Origin: Paenibacillus sp.
Lineage (GTDB): Bacteria; Bacillota; Bacilli; Paenibacillales; NBRC-103111
Assembly (NCBI GenBank): GCA_031180825.1
Contig: JAPSLM010000004.1
Location: forward strand, 147,119-211,118
Direction of reading: 5' to 3'
Length of the DNA stretch: 64,000 nt
Under the pieces are notes generated by a model. It saw nothing but the letters and a program-made list of their open reading frames with translations. It made no database searches and was not told where the DNA came from. This document shows, one piece after another, positions 1 through 9,889 of this stretch. Every line of letters begins with the position of its first letter. The first letter of the stretch is position 1. The translations under genes and the position numbers were made by a program.

Positions 1-1197
1 CGGGAGTTCCTCCACGCCGTAGACAAAAGGGCTTCGGATCGGTTTAAATTCGAAACGATCCGCAAAGCGGATGTTCGTTATCCGATTCATGATGATACGA
101 AGCGCTATTTTGGCTTCCAATCGGGCCAAAGGAGCTCCCAAGCAAAAATGATTGCCGAAACCGAAAGTCATGTGCGGATTGGGCGTCCGGTCCTCGATAA
201 ATTGATCCGCACGGTCAAATTTGTCTTCGTCCCGATTGGCCGATCCGATCCATGGAATGATGAGTTCTCCCTTCCGGATATCGGCGTGTCCGATTCGGAT
301 GTCTTTGGTCGCATAACGGCTTAAGGAAAGGACCGGCGGATAATACCGCAGAACTTCTTCAACGAAGCTCTCGATCAAAGCGGGATCATCTTGAAGTCTT
401 CTCTGCATTACCGGATCCTCGGCCAGTCTCCGTACGGCATTCGTGATAAGATTGGTCGTCGTTTCGTTTCCGGCGGCAAGCAGCAAGATGCAAAATTCCA
501 CTATTTCCATGTCGTTTAACCGCTCGCCGTTCACTTCAGCTTGCACTAATTTCGTGACCAGATCATTCTCCGGACGATTTCGGCGCTCAGCAATGACTTT
601 TAGAAAATAGTCGTCCAATTCGCGGCGGGTCTTCTCCCTTTCCAGATACAGCTGGTGCATATGTTCTTTGTCGCCGGATTCCGGCCCTTTGACGATTGAA
701 TCCGACCATTCTTTAAAAAGCCGGCGGTCTTCCGCCGGAATTCCCAGCAGCTCGGCGATGACGATGACCGGCAGGGGAACGGCCAGATCGTGAACCAAAT
801 CCATCGTGCGGTCATTCGCAACCGTATTCAATAATTGTTCGGTAATGGATGCAATGCGCGGACCTAACTCCTCGATCGATTTCGGAGTAAACGCTTTGCT
901 GACGATGTTGCGCATCTGCATATGCTTGGGCGGATCCATACCTATGATGCTCCCGAGCAGAACAGGGCCTTTAACCGGTCTTACCGAAGAGAAGGCAGTG
1001 TGATCTTTAAGCACGTTGTATACATCTTCGTAACGAAAAATATCCCAGCATTCTCTTAAGGGATCATAACGTACGGGAGTGGACTCGCGGCACTGGCGAA
1101 AAAACGGAAACGGATCGATTTTCATTTCTTTTGCAGACAATTCTTTCATCGGCGCTATGGCTTTAGGCAACTCTTTGGCAGACTCCATCCGTGTCAT
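1..1197 (-). CDS. cytochrome P450 (3' end outside window)
   Basis: Haem-thiolate monooxygenase of the soluble bacterial class (CYP107/CYP109-like), open through position 1, so the C-terminus is missing; 399 codons are visible. Landmarks in order: the I-helix oxygen-activation motif AAGNETTT, the K-helix ExxR in EEVLR, and the haem-binding loop FGFGNHFCLG with ligand Cys352. There is no signal peptide or N-terminal anchor, so the enzyme is cytoplasmic and needs separate ferredoxin/reductase partners, none of which is visible here. ATG at 1197 is used; a second in-frame ATG lies at 1188. The substrate cannot be told from the sequence. A perfect inverted repeat sits just upstream and may be an operator. 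Confidence 0.93.
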   Translation of the reverse strand, partial: MTRMESAKELPKAIAPMKELSAKEMKIDPFPFFRQCRESTPVRYDPLRECWDIFRYEDVYNVLKDHTAFSSVRPVKGPVLLGSIIGMDPPKHMQMRNIVSKAFTPKSIEELGPRIASITEQLLNTVANDRTMDLVHDLAVPLPVIVIAELLGIPAEDRRLFKEWSDSIVKGPESGDKEHMHQLYLEREKTRRELDDYFLKVIAERRNRPENDLVTKLVQAEVNGERLNDMEIVEFCILLLAAGNETTTNLITNAVRRLAEDPVMQRRLQDDPALIESFVEEVLRYYPPVLSLSRYATKDIRIGHADIRKGELIIPWIGSANRDEDKFDRADQFIEDRTPNPHMTFGFGNHFCLGAPLARLEAKIALRIIMNRITNIRFADRFEFKPIRSPFVYGVEELP

Positions 1198-1216
1198 TCC
1201 TTCCCATCCTAGACTC

Positions 1217-1237
1217 TATCAACATTTTTGGTTGATA
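1217..1237. promoter_or_regulatory. inverted repeat, possible operator of the P450 gene
   Basis: TATCAAC-N7-GTTGATA is a perfect 7-bp-arm dyad 20 bp upstream of the P450 start. On the minus strand a -10-like TACAAT (1248-1243) has a weak -35-like TTCTAT 17 bp before it, which would put the transcription start inside the dyad. That position suits a repressor site. Its function is inferred. Confidence 0.4.
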
Positions 1238-1248
1238 TTACTATTGTA

Positions 1249-1515
1249 GTTCATAAATAATCAAAATAGAATAATTTGCTATATTTATTTTAGGAATGGA
1301 CATAATTTAAACACAGCGAGCCTGCCAGCAGCCTGGATAGCAACCCGTGCTCTTCTAACCGTTGTTCCATATGTAAATATTCCACTGCTATTGGCGTTCA
1401 CGATTGCATTTTCCCTGCAAATCGGATGAGGTTTCTGGACTCCGAAGCCAAAAAAGGAAAACATTTGTATAGGTTTTCAACGAGCTGCAAACAATGAGGT
1501 TAGGAAATCACGGAT
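1249..1515. other. intergenic, no gene seen
   Basis: The spacer between the divergent P450 and deacetylase genes is A+T-rich near the P450. One short hydrophobic reading frame ends near 1429, but it has no start or ribosome-binding site. I see no supported gene here. Confidence 0.4.
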
Positions 1516-1529
1516 AAAGAGGTGTGTTT

Positions 1530-2306
1530 ATGAGAGGGAAGTGGCGGGCATTCTTCGCAGGATGGCTTTGTCTATTCGTCATCATTCCGGCTACCGCATC
1601 CGGGCAGCACATTGCCGGCGATCCGGCGGCAGGAACGAAGAAAATCGCCGTCGTGGTCGACGATTTCGGCAACGGTCAAGCGGGCACCGAGCTAATGATG
1701 GAGCTGCCGATTCCATTTGTCGCGGCGGTCATGCCTTTTTTGCCGACAACGAAACGCGATGCGGAATGGGCCCACCGGCTCGGCAAAGAAGTCATCGTGC
1801 ACCTGCCGATGGAGCCCAAAAACGGGAAGACGAGCTGGCTTGGTCCGGGAGCGATTTCGACGAGGCTGCCAGACGATGAAATCCGGCGAAGGGTCATTGC
1901 CGCCGTTGAGGATGTTCCTCATGCCGTTGGAATCAACAACCATATGGGATCGAAGGCGACGACCGATGAACGGGTGATGCGCGTCGTGCTGAACGTATGC
2001 AAAGAACGCAGCTTGTATTTTTTGGACAGCCGGACGGCCTACAGGAGCATTGTCGGCAAACTGGCAAAAGAAATCGGCGTGCCCACGGCGGAAAACCATT
2101 TGTTCATGGACGATATTTATACGCGAAGCCATATTCTCAAGCAGGCGTTAAAGCTGCAAAAGCATGTCCGCGAGCATGATAGCACGATCGTCATCGGTCA
2201 CGTCGGACCGCCGGGAAAGCATACCTCCGAAATATTAAAGCAAACGATTCCGACCCTGCAGCAGCTTGGAGGACATTTCGTACCGGCATCGCAATTAATG
2301 AAATAA
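1530..2306 (+). CDS. divergent polysaccharide deacetylase family protein (YibQ/DUF610-like)
   Basis: Secreted protein of about 258 residues. An N-terminal signal peptide (basic start, hydrophobic core, Ala-Ser-Gly region) is followed by a NodB-like fold of the divergent deacetylase family: VVDDFGNG near residue 50, VIVHLPMEP near 95, GINNHMGS near 135, FLDSRT near 170 and VIGHVGPP near 235. Family members are thought to act on cell-wall or extracellular glycans; the substrate is unknown. The start is ATG 1530, because AAAGAGGTG lies 5-8 bases upstream; an in-frame GTG at 1524 overlaps that ribosome-binding site. The gene is convergent with the downstream amidase and shares a terminator with it. 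Confidence 0.85.
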   Translation: MRGKWRAFFAGWLCLFVIIPATASGQHIAGDPAAGTKKIAVVVDDFGNGQAGTELMMELPIPFVAAVMPFLPTTKRDAEWAHRLGKEVIVHLPMEPKNGKTSWLGPGAISTRLPDDEIRRRVIAAVEDVPHAVGINNHMGSKATTDERVMRVVLNVCKERSLYFLDSRTAYRSIVGKLAKEIGVPTAENHLFMDDIYTRSHILKQALKLQKHVREHDSTIVIGHVGPPGKHTSEILKQTIPTLQQLGGHFVPASQLMK

Positions 2307-2322
2307 CGATTCCACTGCAAAA

Positions 2323-2375
2323 AAGACCGCACACCAAGTTTTGAAGTCGGCTTATCCATGCGGTCTTACTTTTTT
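2323..2375. terminator. bidirectional intrinsic terminator
   Basis: The stem AAGACCGCA (2323-2331) pairs with TGCGGTCTT (2359-2367). A T-rich tract follows on the plus strand and an A-run precedes it, so it can serve both convergent genes. The 3' arm covers the last codon and stop of the amidase gene. Confidence 0.8.
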
Positions 2376-3106
2376 GACTGCTGCAAGTACTGCTCGACGC
2401 CTGCTGCGATTGCTTCCGCGATGAGCTGCCGGGACCGGTCTTCGGTAAGCATTCGCCGGTCTTCGGCATTTGTGATGAAGCCCATTTCAACGATAACCGA
2501 CGGCGCTTTGGCATGCTTCAGCAAATAAAAGGTGCGGCCAGGCACAGGCTTGTCTCTCGTGCCGTACAGCTCGTTCAGCGCTTGTTGTACAGCTGTTGCG
2601 AGCTGTTGGCTTTCCGGTATTTTTTGATGGATGACCACGGCGCCCCGTTTTGACGCTCGCCGGGCAGAGTTCACGTGCAGACTGATCATGAGTTTGGGCT
2701 TGATCTCGTTGCACAGATGGCTGCGCTGGGCTAAGTCCTTGATATGTCTCGAACGGCTTTTCAACCACAAGTTTTCTCCGCTTAACGCGTAATCGTTCAT
2801 CCGGTTCATTAAGACGCTGTACCCTTTTTGGCGCAATACCGCGTACGTCTTTTTGGCGATCGCCAGGTTAATATCTTTTTCCAGCAAATTGCCGTGCGAA
2901 GTGCCTCCGTCAATTCCGCCGTGACCGACGTCGATCAAGACGTCGACGTTCGATATTGCGGGATTAGCCGAGCCCGGCTCCGTCAAAAGCCACAGCTTGC
3001 CCATCGCCGCCCCCGCATGCCCGGCCGGGAAAGTCAGGACGGTCAGCGCCAGTATTGCGGATACGGAAAATTTAATCGCACGGCCCCATGGATTCGGCCA
3101 TAACAT
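2366..3106 (-). CDS. cwlD: N-acetylmuramoyl-L-alanine amidase, CwlD-like
   Basis: Zinc amidase of the Amidase_3 family that removes stem peptides from peptidoglycan; in Bacillus, CwlD acts with PdaA to make muramic-lactam in the spore cortex. A signal peptide or anchor covers about residues 8-33. The domain follows with DVGHGGIDGGT (first zinc His), SLHVNS (second His) and VIVEMGFITN (catalytic Glu). At 246 residues it is close to B. subtilis CwlD. The start is ATG 3106, preceded by AAAGGAGGAG; a longer frame to 3151 lacks a ribosome-binding site. The cwlD assignment rests on size, the single domain and the lack of wall-binding modules. A general amidase is possible. Confidence 0.85.
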   Translation of the reverse strand: MLWPNPWGRAIKFSVSAILALTVLTFPAGHAGAAMGKLWLLTEPGSANPAISNVDVLIDVGHGGIDGGTSHGNLLEKDINLAIAKKTYAVLRQKGYSVLMNRMNDYALSGENLWLKSRSRHIKDLAQRSHLCNEIKPKLMISLHVNSARRASKRGAVVIHQKIPESQQLATAVQQALNELYGTRDKPVPGRTFYLLKHAKAPSVIVEMGFITNAEDRRMLTEDRSRQLIAEAIAAGVEQYLQQSKK

Positions 3107-3277
3107 CCGTTCTCCTCCTTTCGTCCAAAAATCGCCCGAAACGGGTCCCATGGTTTTAGCATCCCCAAAAAGTTTCTTAAAGCGCAGCGATTAATGCAAC
3201 CATGACAGGGCAATACTACCAATTATATGAATGCCGGAGCGGCCTTCAGGCGGCCGTCAGCAACAGGAGGGATTAGA

Positions 3278-4984
3278 TTGAATATCAGCGTGGTTTTGAT
3301 GGTTATCCAGTTGTTTTTTGCCATCGTTATCGGTATGTATTTTTGGAATTTGCTGCGCAACCAGCAGACGAACCGTTCCGCCGTCGACAAGGAATCGAGG
3401 AAAGAGCTGGAGAAGCTGCGCAGGTTGCGATCCGTCTCATTAAATAAACCGTTGGCCGAAAAAACAAGACCGGCTTCCATGGAGGACATCGTCGGGCAAA
3501 AGGAAGGGCTGCGTGCCCTGAAAGCGGCGCTGTGCGGCGCCAATCCGCAGCATGTGATCATTTACGGTCCGCCCGGCGTGGGCAAAACGGCCGCCGCCCG
3601 CGTCGTATTGGAGGAAGCGAAGAAAAATCCGGAATCGCCGTTCCGCCCGGACGCCAAATTTACCGAGATCGATGCGACGACGGCGCGTTTTGACGAGCGG
3701 GGCATTGCCGACCCGTTAATCGGCTCGGTACACGATCCGATTTATCAAGGGGCGGGTGCGATGGGAGTGGCCGGCATTCCGCAGCCGAAACCAGGGGCGG
3801 TGACGAAGGCGCACGGCGGGATTTTGTTTATTGATGAGATCGGCGAATTGCATCCGCATCAGATGAATAAATTATTAAAGGTGCTTGAAGACCGCAAAGT
3901 ATTTTTGGAAAGCGCGTATTACAATTCCGAAGATACGAATGTGCCGAGCTATATTCACGATGTATTCCAGAACGGTTTGCCTGCGGATTTCCGGCTTGTA
4001 GGGGCAACGACGCGCAACCCGCAGGAGCTTCCCCCGGCCATCCGCTCGCGCTGCATGGAAATTTATTTCCGTCCGCTGCTGCCGGAAGAGATCGGCTCGA
4101 TTGCCTCCAAAGCGCTGAAAAAAATCGGGTTTCCCGACTGTCCTTCCGCCATTGAGGTTGTGAAGAAATATGCGACCAACGGCCGCGAAGCGGTGAACAT
4201 TATTCAGCTTGCGGCAGGGATGGCGTTGACCGATCAGCGCAGAGAGCTGTCGGCAGCCGATATCGAATGGGTCGTCAACAGCTCGCATATTCCGCCGAGG
4301 CCGGAGAAAAAAGTTCACCCGCGTCCGGAAATCGGGCTGGTTAACGGTTTGGCGGTATACGGACCGAATCTGGGAATGCTGCTTGACATCGAAGTAACGG
4401 CGATTCAGGCGGCGCAGCCGGGAACGGGCCAATTTACGATTACCGGTGTCGTGGACGAGGAAGAGATGGGCGGCGGCTCGCGGACGCTGCGGCGCAAAAG
4501 CATGGCGCGCGGCTCCGTCGAGAACGTGCTTACCGTTCTGCGGCGGCTCGGCTTGCAGCCCTATGACTACGACATGCATATCAATTTTCCGGGCGGCATT
4601 CCGATTGACGGACCTTCGGCCGGGGTATCGATGGCCGTAGCAATCGCTTCCGCCATCAAACGGATTCCGGTCGACAACCATCTGGCGATGACGGGCGAAA
4701 TCAGCATCCATGGCAAAGTCAAGCCGGTAGGAGGCGTTATTGCCAAGGTCGAAGCGGCTTTTCAGGCCGGAGCGACCAGAGTCATTATTCCGAAGGAAAA
4801 CTGGCAGGAAGTGTTTGCAGGGCTTAACGGATTGGAGGTCATTCCGGTCGACTCGGTGGAGGAGCTGCTTTATCACGCCCTGGGTATTGAAAGCGCCCAT
4901 CTGGCTGCCGAGCCTCATTCCATGCCTCAGGAGACGGTCAGCGGCGCTTCCGTTACGATTCTGCACGCCGATGCGCTCGAATAG
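3278..4984 (+). CDS. lonB: ATP-dependent protease LonB (membrane-anchored, sporulation type)
   Basis: Membrane-tethered Lon-family protease; B. subtilis LonB is made in the forespore. An N-terminal transmembrane segment covers about residues 3-25 and a basic linker follows. The AAA+ module has Walker A GPPGVGKT near residue 100 and Walker B LFIDEIGEL near 190. The S16 peptidase domain has the catalytic Ser in DGPSAGVSMA and the catalytic Lys in KPVGGVIAKVEA. It is 568 residues long and lacks the large Lon N-domain. TTG 3278 is chosen because AGGAGGG lies six bases upstream; an ATG-type start at 3227 has no ribosome-binding site. It precedes lonA in the same order as in Bacillus. Confidence 0.93.
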   Translation: MNISVVLMVIQLFFAIVIGMYFWNLLRNQQTNRSAVDKESRKELEKLRRLRSVSLNKPLAEKTRPASMEDIVGQKEGLRALKAALCGANPQHVIIYGPPGVGKTAAARVVLEEAKKNPESPFRPDAKFTEIDATTARFDERGIADPLIGSVHDPIYQGAGAMGVAGIPQPKPGAVTKAHGGILFIDEIGELHPHQMNKLLKVLEDRKVFLESAYYNSEDTNVPSYIHDVFQNGLPADFRLVGATTRNPQELPPAIRSRCMEIYFRPLLPEEIGSIASKALKKIGFPDCPSAIEVVKKYATNGREAVNIIQLAAGMALTDQRRELSAADIEWVVNSSHIPPRPEKKVHPRPEIGLVNGLAVYGPNLGMLLDIEVTAIQAAQPGTGQFTITGVVDEEEMGGGSRTLRRKSMARGSVENVLTVLRRLGLQPYDYDMHINFPGGIPIDGPSAGVSMAVAIASAIKRIPVDNHLAMTGEISIHGKVKPVGGVIAKVEAAFQAGATRVIIPKENWQEVFAGLNGLEVIPVDSVEELLYHALGIESAHLAAEPHSMPQETVSGASVTILHADALE

Positions 4985-5104
4985 AGCGGTTGGCGTCTCT
5001 TTGTTCGCAAGAGCGGAAGCCGGCGGCCCCCGATTGGTGTTTTAAAATCAATTTTGTTAAAATGTAAATCACAGCATGTAAGTATAGTCTGGAGGTGCTC
5101 GCGG

Positions 5105-7435
5105 ATGGGAACGAGCAAACAGAAATTGCGCCGCTTGCCGCTGCTTCCGCTCCGGGGGCTGCTGGTGTATCCGAGCATGGTTCTGCATTTGGATGTGGGC
5201 AGGGAAAAGTCGGTACGGGCCCTGGAGAAGGCTATGGTCGAAGACAGCATGATCCTGCTGTGCTCGCAATCCGAGGTGAACATCGAGGAGCCGAAAACCG
5301 AGGATATTTACCGGATCGGCACGATATCGAAAGTGAGGCAAATGCTCAAGCTGCCGAACGGAACGATCCGCGTGCTTGTGGAAGGCGTCGTTCGCGCCGA
5401 AATTTCGGAGTTTCTGGTGAACGACGAGTATTATGAAGTTCATGTCAGGGAGCTTCCTGAGCAGGAAACGTCCGATCCCGAAATCGACGCGCTGATGCGC
5501 ACGGTGCTAAACCAATTCGAGCATTATATCAACCTCTCGAAAAAAGTGACCCCGGAAACGTTGGCCGCCGTATCCGATATTGACGAACCGGGGCGGCTCG
5601 CGGACGTGATTTGCAGTCATTTATCATTAAAGATTAAAGATAAGCAGGAAATTTTGGAGACGGTCGATGTCCGGCTGCGGCTTGAGAAGCTGCTCGGCAT
5701 CCTGAACAACGAGCGCGAAGTGCTCGAGCTTGAGCGCAAGATCAGCCAGCGCGTCAAGAAGCAGATGGAAAAGACGCAGAAGGAATATTACTTGCGCGAG
5801 CAAATGAAGGCGATTCAGAAGGAGCTCGGGGATAAAGAAGGACGGGCCGGAGAGGTCGAGGATCTGCGCAACCAGCTCGCGCAAAGCGACGTGCCCGAGA
5901 AGGTGAAGGAAAAGATCGAGAAGGAAATCGACCGGCTGGAAAAGATGCCGGCGACTTCCGCCGAAGGCTCGGTCATCCGCAACTATATCGACTGGCTGCT
6001 CGGCTTGCCTTGGGCCCAGGCGACCGAAGACGATCTCGATATCCGCAAAGCCGAGGAAATCCTGAATCAGGATCATTATGGCTTGGAGAAGCCGAAGGAG
6101 CGCGTCCTTGAATATTTGGCCGTGCAGAAGCTGGTCAAGAAGCTCAAAGGACCGATTCTTTGTCTTGTCGGGCCTCCAGGGGTCGGGAAGACGTCAATCG
6201 CCCGTTCGATTGCCAGGTCGCTCGGCCGGCAATTCGTGCGCATCTCCCTGGGCGGCGTGCGCGACGAAGCGGAAATTCGCGGACACCGCCGCACGTACGT
6301 GGGCGCCATGCCGGGACGGATCATTCAAGGGATGAAAAGCGCGGGAACGAACAACCCGGTCTTCCTGCTGGACGAAATCGATAAAATGGCGATGGACTTT
6401 CGCGGCGACCCGGCTTCCGCTCTTCTGGAAGTATTGGACCCGGAACAAAACAGCACGTTCAGCGACCACTTCGTCGAAGTGCCGTTCGATCTGTCCAACG
6501 TCATGTTCGTGACGACGGCCAACGCCATACACAACATCCCGCGGCCGCTGCTGGACCGGATGGAAGTGCTGTACATTCCGGGATATACGGAAATCGAGAA
6601 GCTGCATATCGCGCGCAACTACTTGCTGCCGAAGCAGCAGGAAAACCACGGGCTGCAGGACGGCCAGCTTATCGTAGACGAGGACGCGCTTATGAGCACG
6701 GTGCGCGAATATACGCGCGAGGCCGGCGTCCGCAACCTGGAGCAGCAAATTTCGTCCATCTGCCGGAAGGCCGCCAAGGAGATCGTCGGCGGAGCGCCAG
6801 CCGTGCATCTGAAGGCCGAAAACCTGAAAGAATACCTTGGCCAGCCGAAATATCGCTATGGCATGGCGGAGGAGCGCGATCAGGTCGGCGCGGTGACCGG
6901 GCTGGCCTGGACGGAGGTCGGCGGCGATACGCTTGTGATCGAAGTGACGGTCATGCCGGGGAGCGGCAAGCTGACGCTTACCGGGAAGCTCGGGGACGTC
7001 ATGAAGGAATCCGCTCAAGCGGCTTTCAGCTACACCCGTTCCCGGGTCGAACAATTCGGAATTCAGCCGGATTTTCATGAAAAATATGATATCCACGTGC
7101 ACATTCCGGAAGGCGCCATTCCGAAGGACGGCCCGTCCGCGGGCATTACGATGGGTACGGCGCTCATCTCGGCCTTGACCAATATCCCGGTCTCGCGCCA
7201 CGTCGCGATGACGGGCGAGATCACGCTTCGCGGCCGCGTGCTCCCGATCGGCGGCCTGAAGGAAAAAGCTCTGGCCGCTCACCGCGCCGGCATCCGCAAG
7301 GTTCTGCTACCGAAGGATAATGCCAAAGACATCGAAGAAATACCCGAGAGCGTGCGCTCCGAGCTGACGCTCATCCCGGTTTCGCATATGGATGAGGTGC
7401 TCGAACACGCTCTGGTCAAGCCTGTAGGCGTATAA
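5105..7435 (+). CDS. lon: ATP-dependent protease LonA
   Basis: Cytoplasmic ATP-dependent serine protease that degrades misfolded and regulatory proteins; 776 residues, very close to B. subtilis LonA (774). It has the N-terminal substrate domain (residues 10-200), a coiled-coil helical linker (about 200-300), the AAA+ core with GPPGVGKTS near 355 and FLLDEIDKM, and the S16 domain with catalytic [10 protein letters not shown] (Ser near 678) and the Lys in [17 protein letters not shown] 5105 follows GGAGGTGC. The gap from lonB is 120 bp with no clear terminator, so both read-through and a private promoter are possible. Confidence 0.97.
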   Translation: MGTSKQKLRRLPLLPLRGLLVYPSMVLHLDVGREKSVRALEKAMVEDSMILLCSQSEVNIEEPKTEDIYRIGTISKVRQMLKLPNGTIRVLVEGVVRAEISEFLVNDEYYEVHVRELPEQETSDPEIDALMRTVLNQFEHYINLSKKVTPETLAAVSDIDEPGRLADVICSHLSLKIKDKQEILETVDVRLRLEKLLGILNNEREVLELERKISQRVKKQMEKTQKEYYLREQMKAIQKELGDKEGRAGEVEDLRNQLAQSDVPEKVKEKIEKEIDRLEKMPATSAEGSVIRNYIDWLLGLPWAQATEDDLDIRKAEEILNQDHYGLEKPKERVLEYLAVQKLVKKLKGPILCLVGPPGVGKTSIARSIARSLGRQFVRISLGGVRDEAEIRGHRRTYVGAMPGRIIQGMKSAGTNNPVFLLDEIDKMAMDFRGDPASALLEVLDPEQNSTFSDHFVEVPFDLSNVMFVTTANAIHNIPRPLLDRMEVLYIPGYTEIEKLHIARNYLLPKQQENHGLQDGQLIVDEDALMSTVREYTREAGVRNLEQQISSICRKAAKEIVGGAPAVHLKAENLKEYLGQPKYRYGMAEERDQVGAVTGLAWTEVGGDTLVIEVTVMPGSGKLTLTGKLGDVMKESAQAAFSYTRSRVEQFGIQPDFHEKYDIHVHIPEGAIPKDGPSAGITMGTALISALTNIPVSRHVAMTGEITLRGRVLPIGGLKEKALAAHRAGIRKVLLPKDNAKDIEEIPESVRSELTLIPVSHMDEVLEHALVKPVGV

Positions 7436-7491
7436 TAACAGGCGTTGGGGTGGAGGGGGTTTCGTCATTATCATTATTTCAGGCGACGTTA

Positions 7492-7604
7492 GGAAAAGTA
7501 TTTTCGCGGAAAGTTTACGGCCGCCTTTGAAATCAAGTTGTATCCGCTAAGGATCATAATAGACAACTTGAATTTCAACAGCGGTGGAGCGGAAATATTT
7601 TTCC
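7492..7604. repeat. long imperfect hairpin between lon and engB
   Basis: Outer arms 7492-7507 and 7589-7604 pair over all 16 positions, with two G-T wobbles. Inner arms 7521-7541 and 7563-7584 pair over about 19 positions with one bulge and two mismatches, around a 21-nt loop. No T-run follows, so it is not a classical terminator. Wobble pairing suggests an RNA structure, such as an engB leader or processing site, or a decayed MITE. I could not assign it to a known family. Confidence 0.6.
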
Positions 7605-7675
7605 GGCCGGGCAGATAAGAATGATTTTTACGAGCTCCATCATCCCAACGCTCCATCGAGAAATGAGTGAAACGC

Positions 7676-8326
7676 ATGAAGGTCAATCAAGCTGAATTTA
7701 TCATCAGCGCGGTTGGGCCGAGCCAGTACCCTGCCGATGCCTTGCCGGAGATTGCTCTGGCAGGGCGTTCCAATGTAGGGAAGTCTTCGTTGATCAACCG
7801 AATGATCAACCGCAAGAACTTGGCCCGTACCAGCTCCAAGCCCGGCAAAACACAGCAATTGAATTATTACAAAATTAATTCCGATTTGTTCTTCGTCGAT
7901 TTGCCGGGGTATGGGTATGCGCAGGTGTCCAAAAGCGAACGTGAAAAATGGGGCAAATTTATCGAAAATTATTTGCTTCACCGGGAATTTTTGAAGCTGG
8001 TGCTGCTCGTGATCGATCTTCGCCACCCGCCTTCCAAGGACGATCAGGCTATGTATTCGTGGCTGAAGCATCACGGTACGCCGCTCTGTATCGTAGCGAC
8101 GAAAGCGGATAAAATTCCGCGCAGCAAGTGGCAGCAGCATCTCAAGATTGTCAAGGAAACGCTGGAAGCGGACAAGTCGGATCCGGTCGTGCTCTTTTCG
8201 TCCGAATTGGGACTCGGAAAAGACGAGCTGTGGCAGATCATCGAACAGAAGATCGGCTATGGCGCCGATACGGAAGCGGAGGAGGAGCCCCGGACGCAGC
8301 CGGAATCCGCCCGTCAAGAACAATAA
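7676..8326 (+). CDS. engB: ribosome biogenesis GTPase EngB/YsxC
   Basis: Essential small GTPase needed for late assembly of the 50S subunit. It has G1 GRSNVGKSS, the switch region with [11 protein letters not shown] (G2), G3 DLPGYG, G4 TKADKIP and G5 near SSELG. At 216 residues it has a slightly longer acidic C-terminal tail than B. subtilis YsxC. ATG 7676 is chosen because the next residues, [12 protein letters not shown], align with the family N-terminus; GTG 7667 is an in-frame alternative and the ribosome-binding site is weak for both. It follows lonA as in Bacillus, but the spacer holds the long hairpin at 7492-7604. Confidence 0.94.
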   Translation: MKVNQAEFIISAVGPSQYPADALPEIALAGRSNVGKSSLINRMINRKNLARTSSKPGKTQQLNYYKINSDLFFVDLPGYGYAQVSKSEREKWGKFIENYLLHREFLKLVLLVIDLRHPPSKDDQAMYSWLKHHGTPLCIVATKADKIPRSKWQQHLKIVKETLEADKSDPVVLFSSELGLGKDELWQIIEQKIGYGADTEAEEEPRTQPESARQEQ

Positions 8327-8355
8327 TACTCCCCTTTTTCAAGGCGGAAACCGAT

Positions 8356-8409
8356 AAAGGCTATTTCCCGATCCGGTCTGGTGCCGGTAAAACGGGAAAT
8401 AGCCTTTTT
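8356..8409. terminator. intrinsic terminator after engB
   Basis: A 14-15-bp stem, AAAGGCTATTTCCCG with CGGGAAATAGCCTTTT, is followed by a T-run on the plus strand. It lies directly before the convergent stalk-domain gene and may also serve that gene. Confidence 0.9.
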
Positions 8410-8419
8410 AAGGTTGAGA

Positions 8420-9889
8420 TTACGGTTTAAGCTCATAATCCCACCACATCCGGCTTTGGCCGGAGGTCAGGTCGGAAATTCGGTTCACCTGACGGTCCAC
8501 GACGTAAATATGCCCCTTGCCGTCCACGTAGCCTCTGCCCGATCCTTCGTATAAATACAAGCGCGTTTCTTTCCCCCGCAGGTCCAAGTAATAATACGTC
8601 TCCCGTTCCTTCGCATTAAGCGGAATGAAGCTGTCATGATAAGCCTTAAAACGATCGCTGTAGGCTTTGATCGTCAAGCCTTCGGCGGTGGTGGCCAGCA
8701 GATCGATGTCTTTTTCCCCAAGTTTCGTATTCATGCCGTGGAGCTGTCCCGAGGAGTCCAGCAGCGCGAGCTGACCGTATACGTTCGGTGTCCGGCTTGT
8801 CATCCGGTCCGCCGCTTCGCTGGCAATCCAGAACGAACCGTCCGGGTTGCGGACGACCCGGGTAGGCACCTGCGTCAAATCCGGTACGGACGAAGCTTTC
8901 CCGTCCCGTATGATGAAGGTCTCGTGCGTATAAGGTGTGTAAGGAGCCGGAATATGCAAAAAGCTTGAGACCGATATGACGGCAAGCACCGTCCGGTCGT
9001 CGAGCTTCATAATTTTGGATTGCACGTCCAGTCCTTTATTCTCATATTCCGTTTGCGATTCGTAGAAGGCCGACGCTTTTTCCAAAACGGGCTTGAGCGA
9101 CATCAATTCGGTGTTGCCGTAATAAACCGAATCCGCCAGGCGAACGGAGGCTTGCTTCGGATCCCCGGCAAAAGGCACGCCGGGCTTACGCTGTTCCGCT
9201 AATTGATTCGCGCGGGCCTTCAGTTTGTCGTCTGCCGGGGAAGGATCGCCTTTCAAATCTTTGTTCACCTTCAGCATCCGATCCGGCTCGGCTTCCACAT
9301 AGAGCGCTTCCGCATCCTCGGCGATAATGCGGTGCAGCACCTTTTGCTGCTCCGTTATTAGCCGAAATCCTTCCTGCGCATCCCAATCTGTCCGCCAACT
9401 GAACTCGTTATGGGTAAAACGCCAGGTCATCGGCAAATAGGAAACGTTGTCCACCAGCAGCAGCGGATACGGCTCGCCGGCATTGTTGACCGATTTTCCG
9501 TTCACTTGAATGGGGAACCCGGGCAGTACGGCTTCATAACGCCTGTTTACGGATGATTTGTCCTTCCACTCGGCCGCCGGCCTTTTTCCCGAAGGGCGCT
9601 CACGGAGGTTTATCTTAAGCCCGCGGGCAGCGTCCCAAGCCACTTCCAATCCGAGGGTTTCCGCAAAGTGCTTCACCGGAAGATATACCATATTGTTATA
9701 CGTCAATGCGGGATAAGGGCTTCGCTCATTATCGATCTTTAGGCCGTTCACTTGAACCGGAAACGAAGGGAGCTGAAGCGGGACAGCCGGTTCTTCGGCG
9801 TGTGCGGGAGCGGCGGCGGCAAGACCGAGCAAGATTCCGGCAACCAGTCCGCCGGCCGTATGTCGTAAGCGAATGCGATGATTTTTCAT
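8420..9889 (-). CDS. secreted stalk-domain (copper amine oxidase N-terminal-like) protein
   Basis: Exported protein of 489 residues with a clear signal peptide ending near AHAEE. Two copies of the stalk module follow (about residues 40-95 and 120-175). Each begins P-x-FP(I/V)QVNG and contains a YLP motif in the NMVYLP/NVSYLP style. Such domains are common in Paenibacillus surface proteins and are not enzymatic. The C-terminal 300 residues look like a beta-rich, propeller-like region that I cannot assign. The start is ATG 9889 with AAGGAGG upstream. It is divergent from the RND exporter across only 60 bp, so the promoters overlap and a shared signal is possible. Confidence 0.75.
   Translation of the reverse strand: MKNHRIRLRHTAGGLVAGILLGLAAAAPAHAEEPAVPLQLPSFPVQVNGLKIDNERSPYPALTYNNMVYLPVKHFAETLGLEVAWDAARGLKINLRERPSGKRPAAEWKDKSSVNRRYEAVLPGFPIQVNGKSVNNAGEPYPLLLVDNVSYLPMTWRFTHNEFSWRTDWDAQEGFRLITEQQKVLHRIIAEDAEALYVEAEPDRMLKVNKDLKGDPSPADDKLKARANQLAEQRKPGVPFAGDPKQASVRLADSVYYGNTELMSLKPVLEKASAFYESQTEYENKGLDVQSKIMKLDDRTVLAVISVSSFLHIPAPYTPYTHETFIIRDGKASSVPDLTQVPTRVVRNPDGSFWIASEAADRMTSRTPNVYGQLALLDSSGQLHGMNTKLGEKDIDLLATTAEGLTIKAYSDRFKAYHDSFIPLNAKERETYYYLDLRGKETRLYLYEGSGRGYVDGKGHIYVVDRQVNRISDLTSGQSRMWWDYELKP

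Noticed and set aside
1310..1429. Hydrophobic peptide frame ending SLQIG
   Set aside because: No start codon with a ribosome-binding site and no recognised family; might be a relic but is unsupported.
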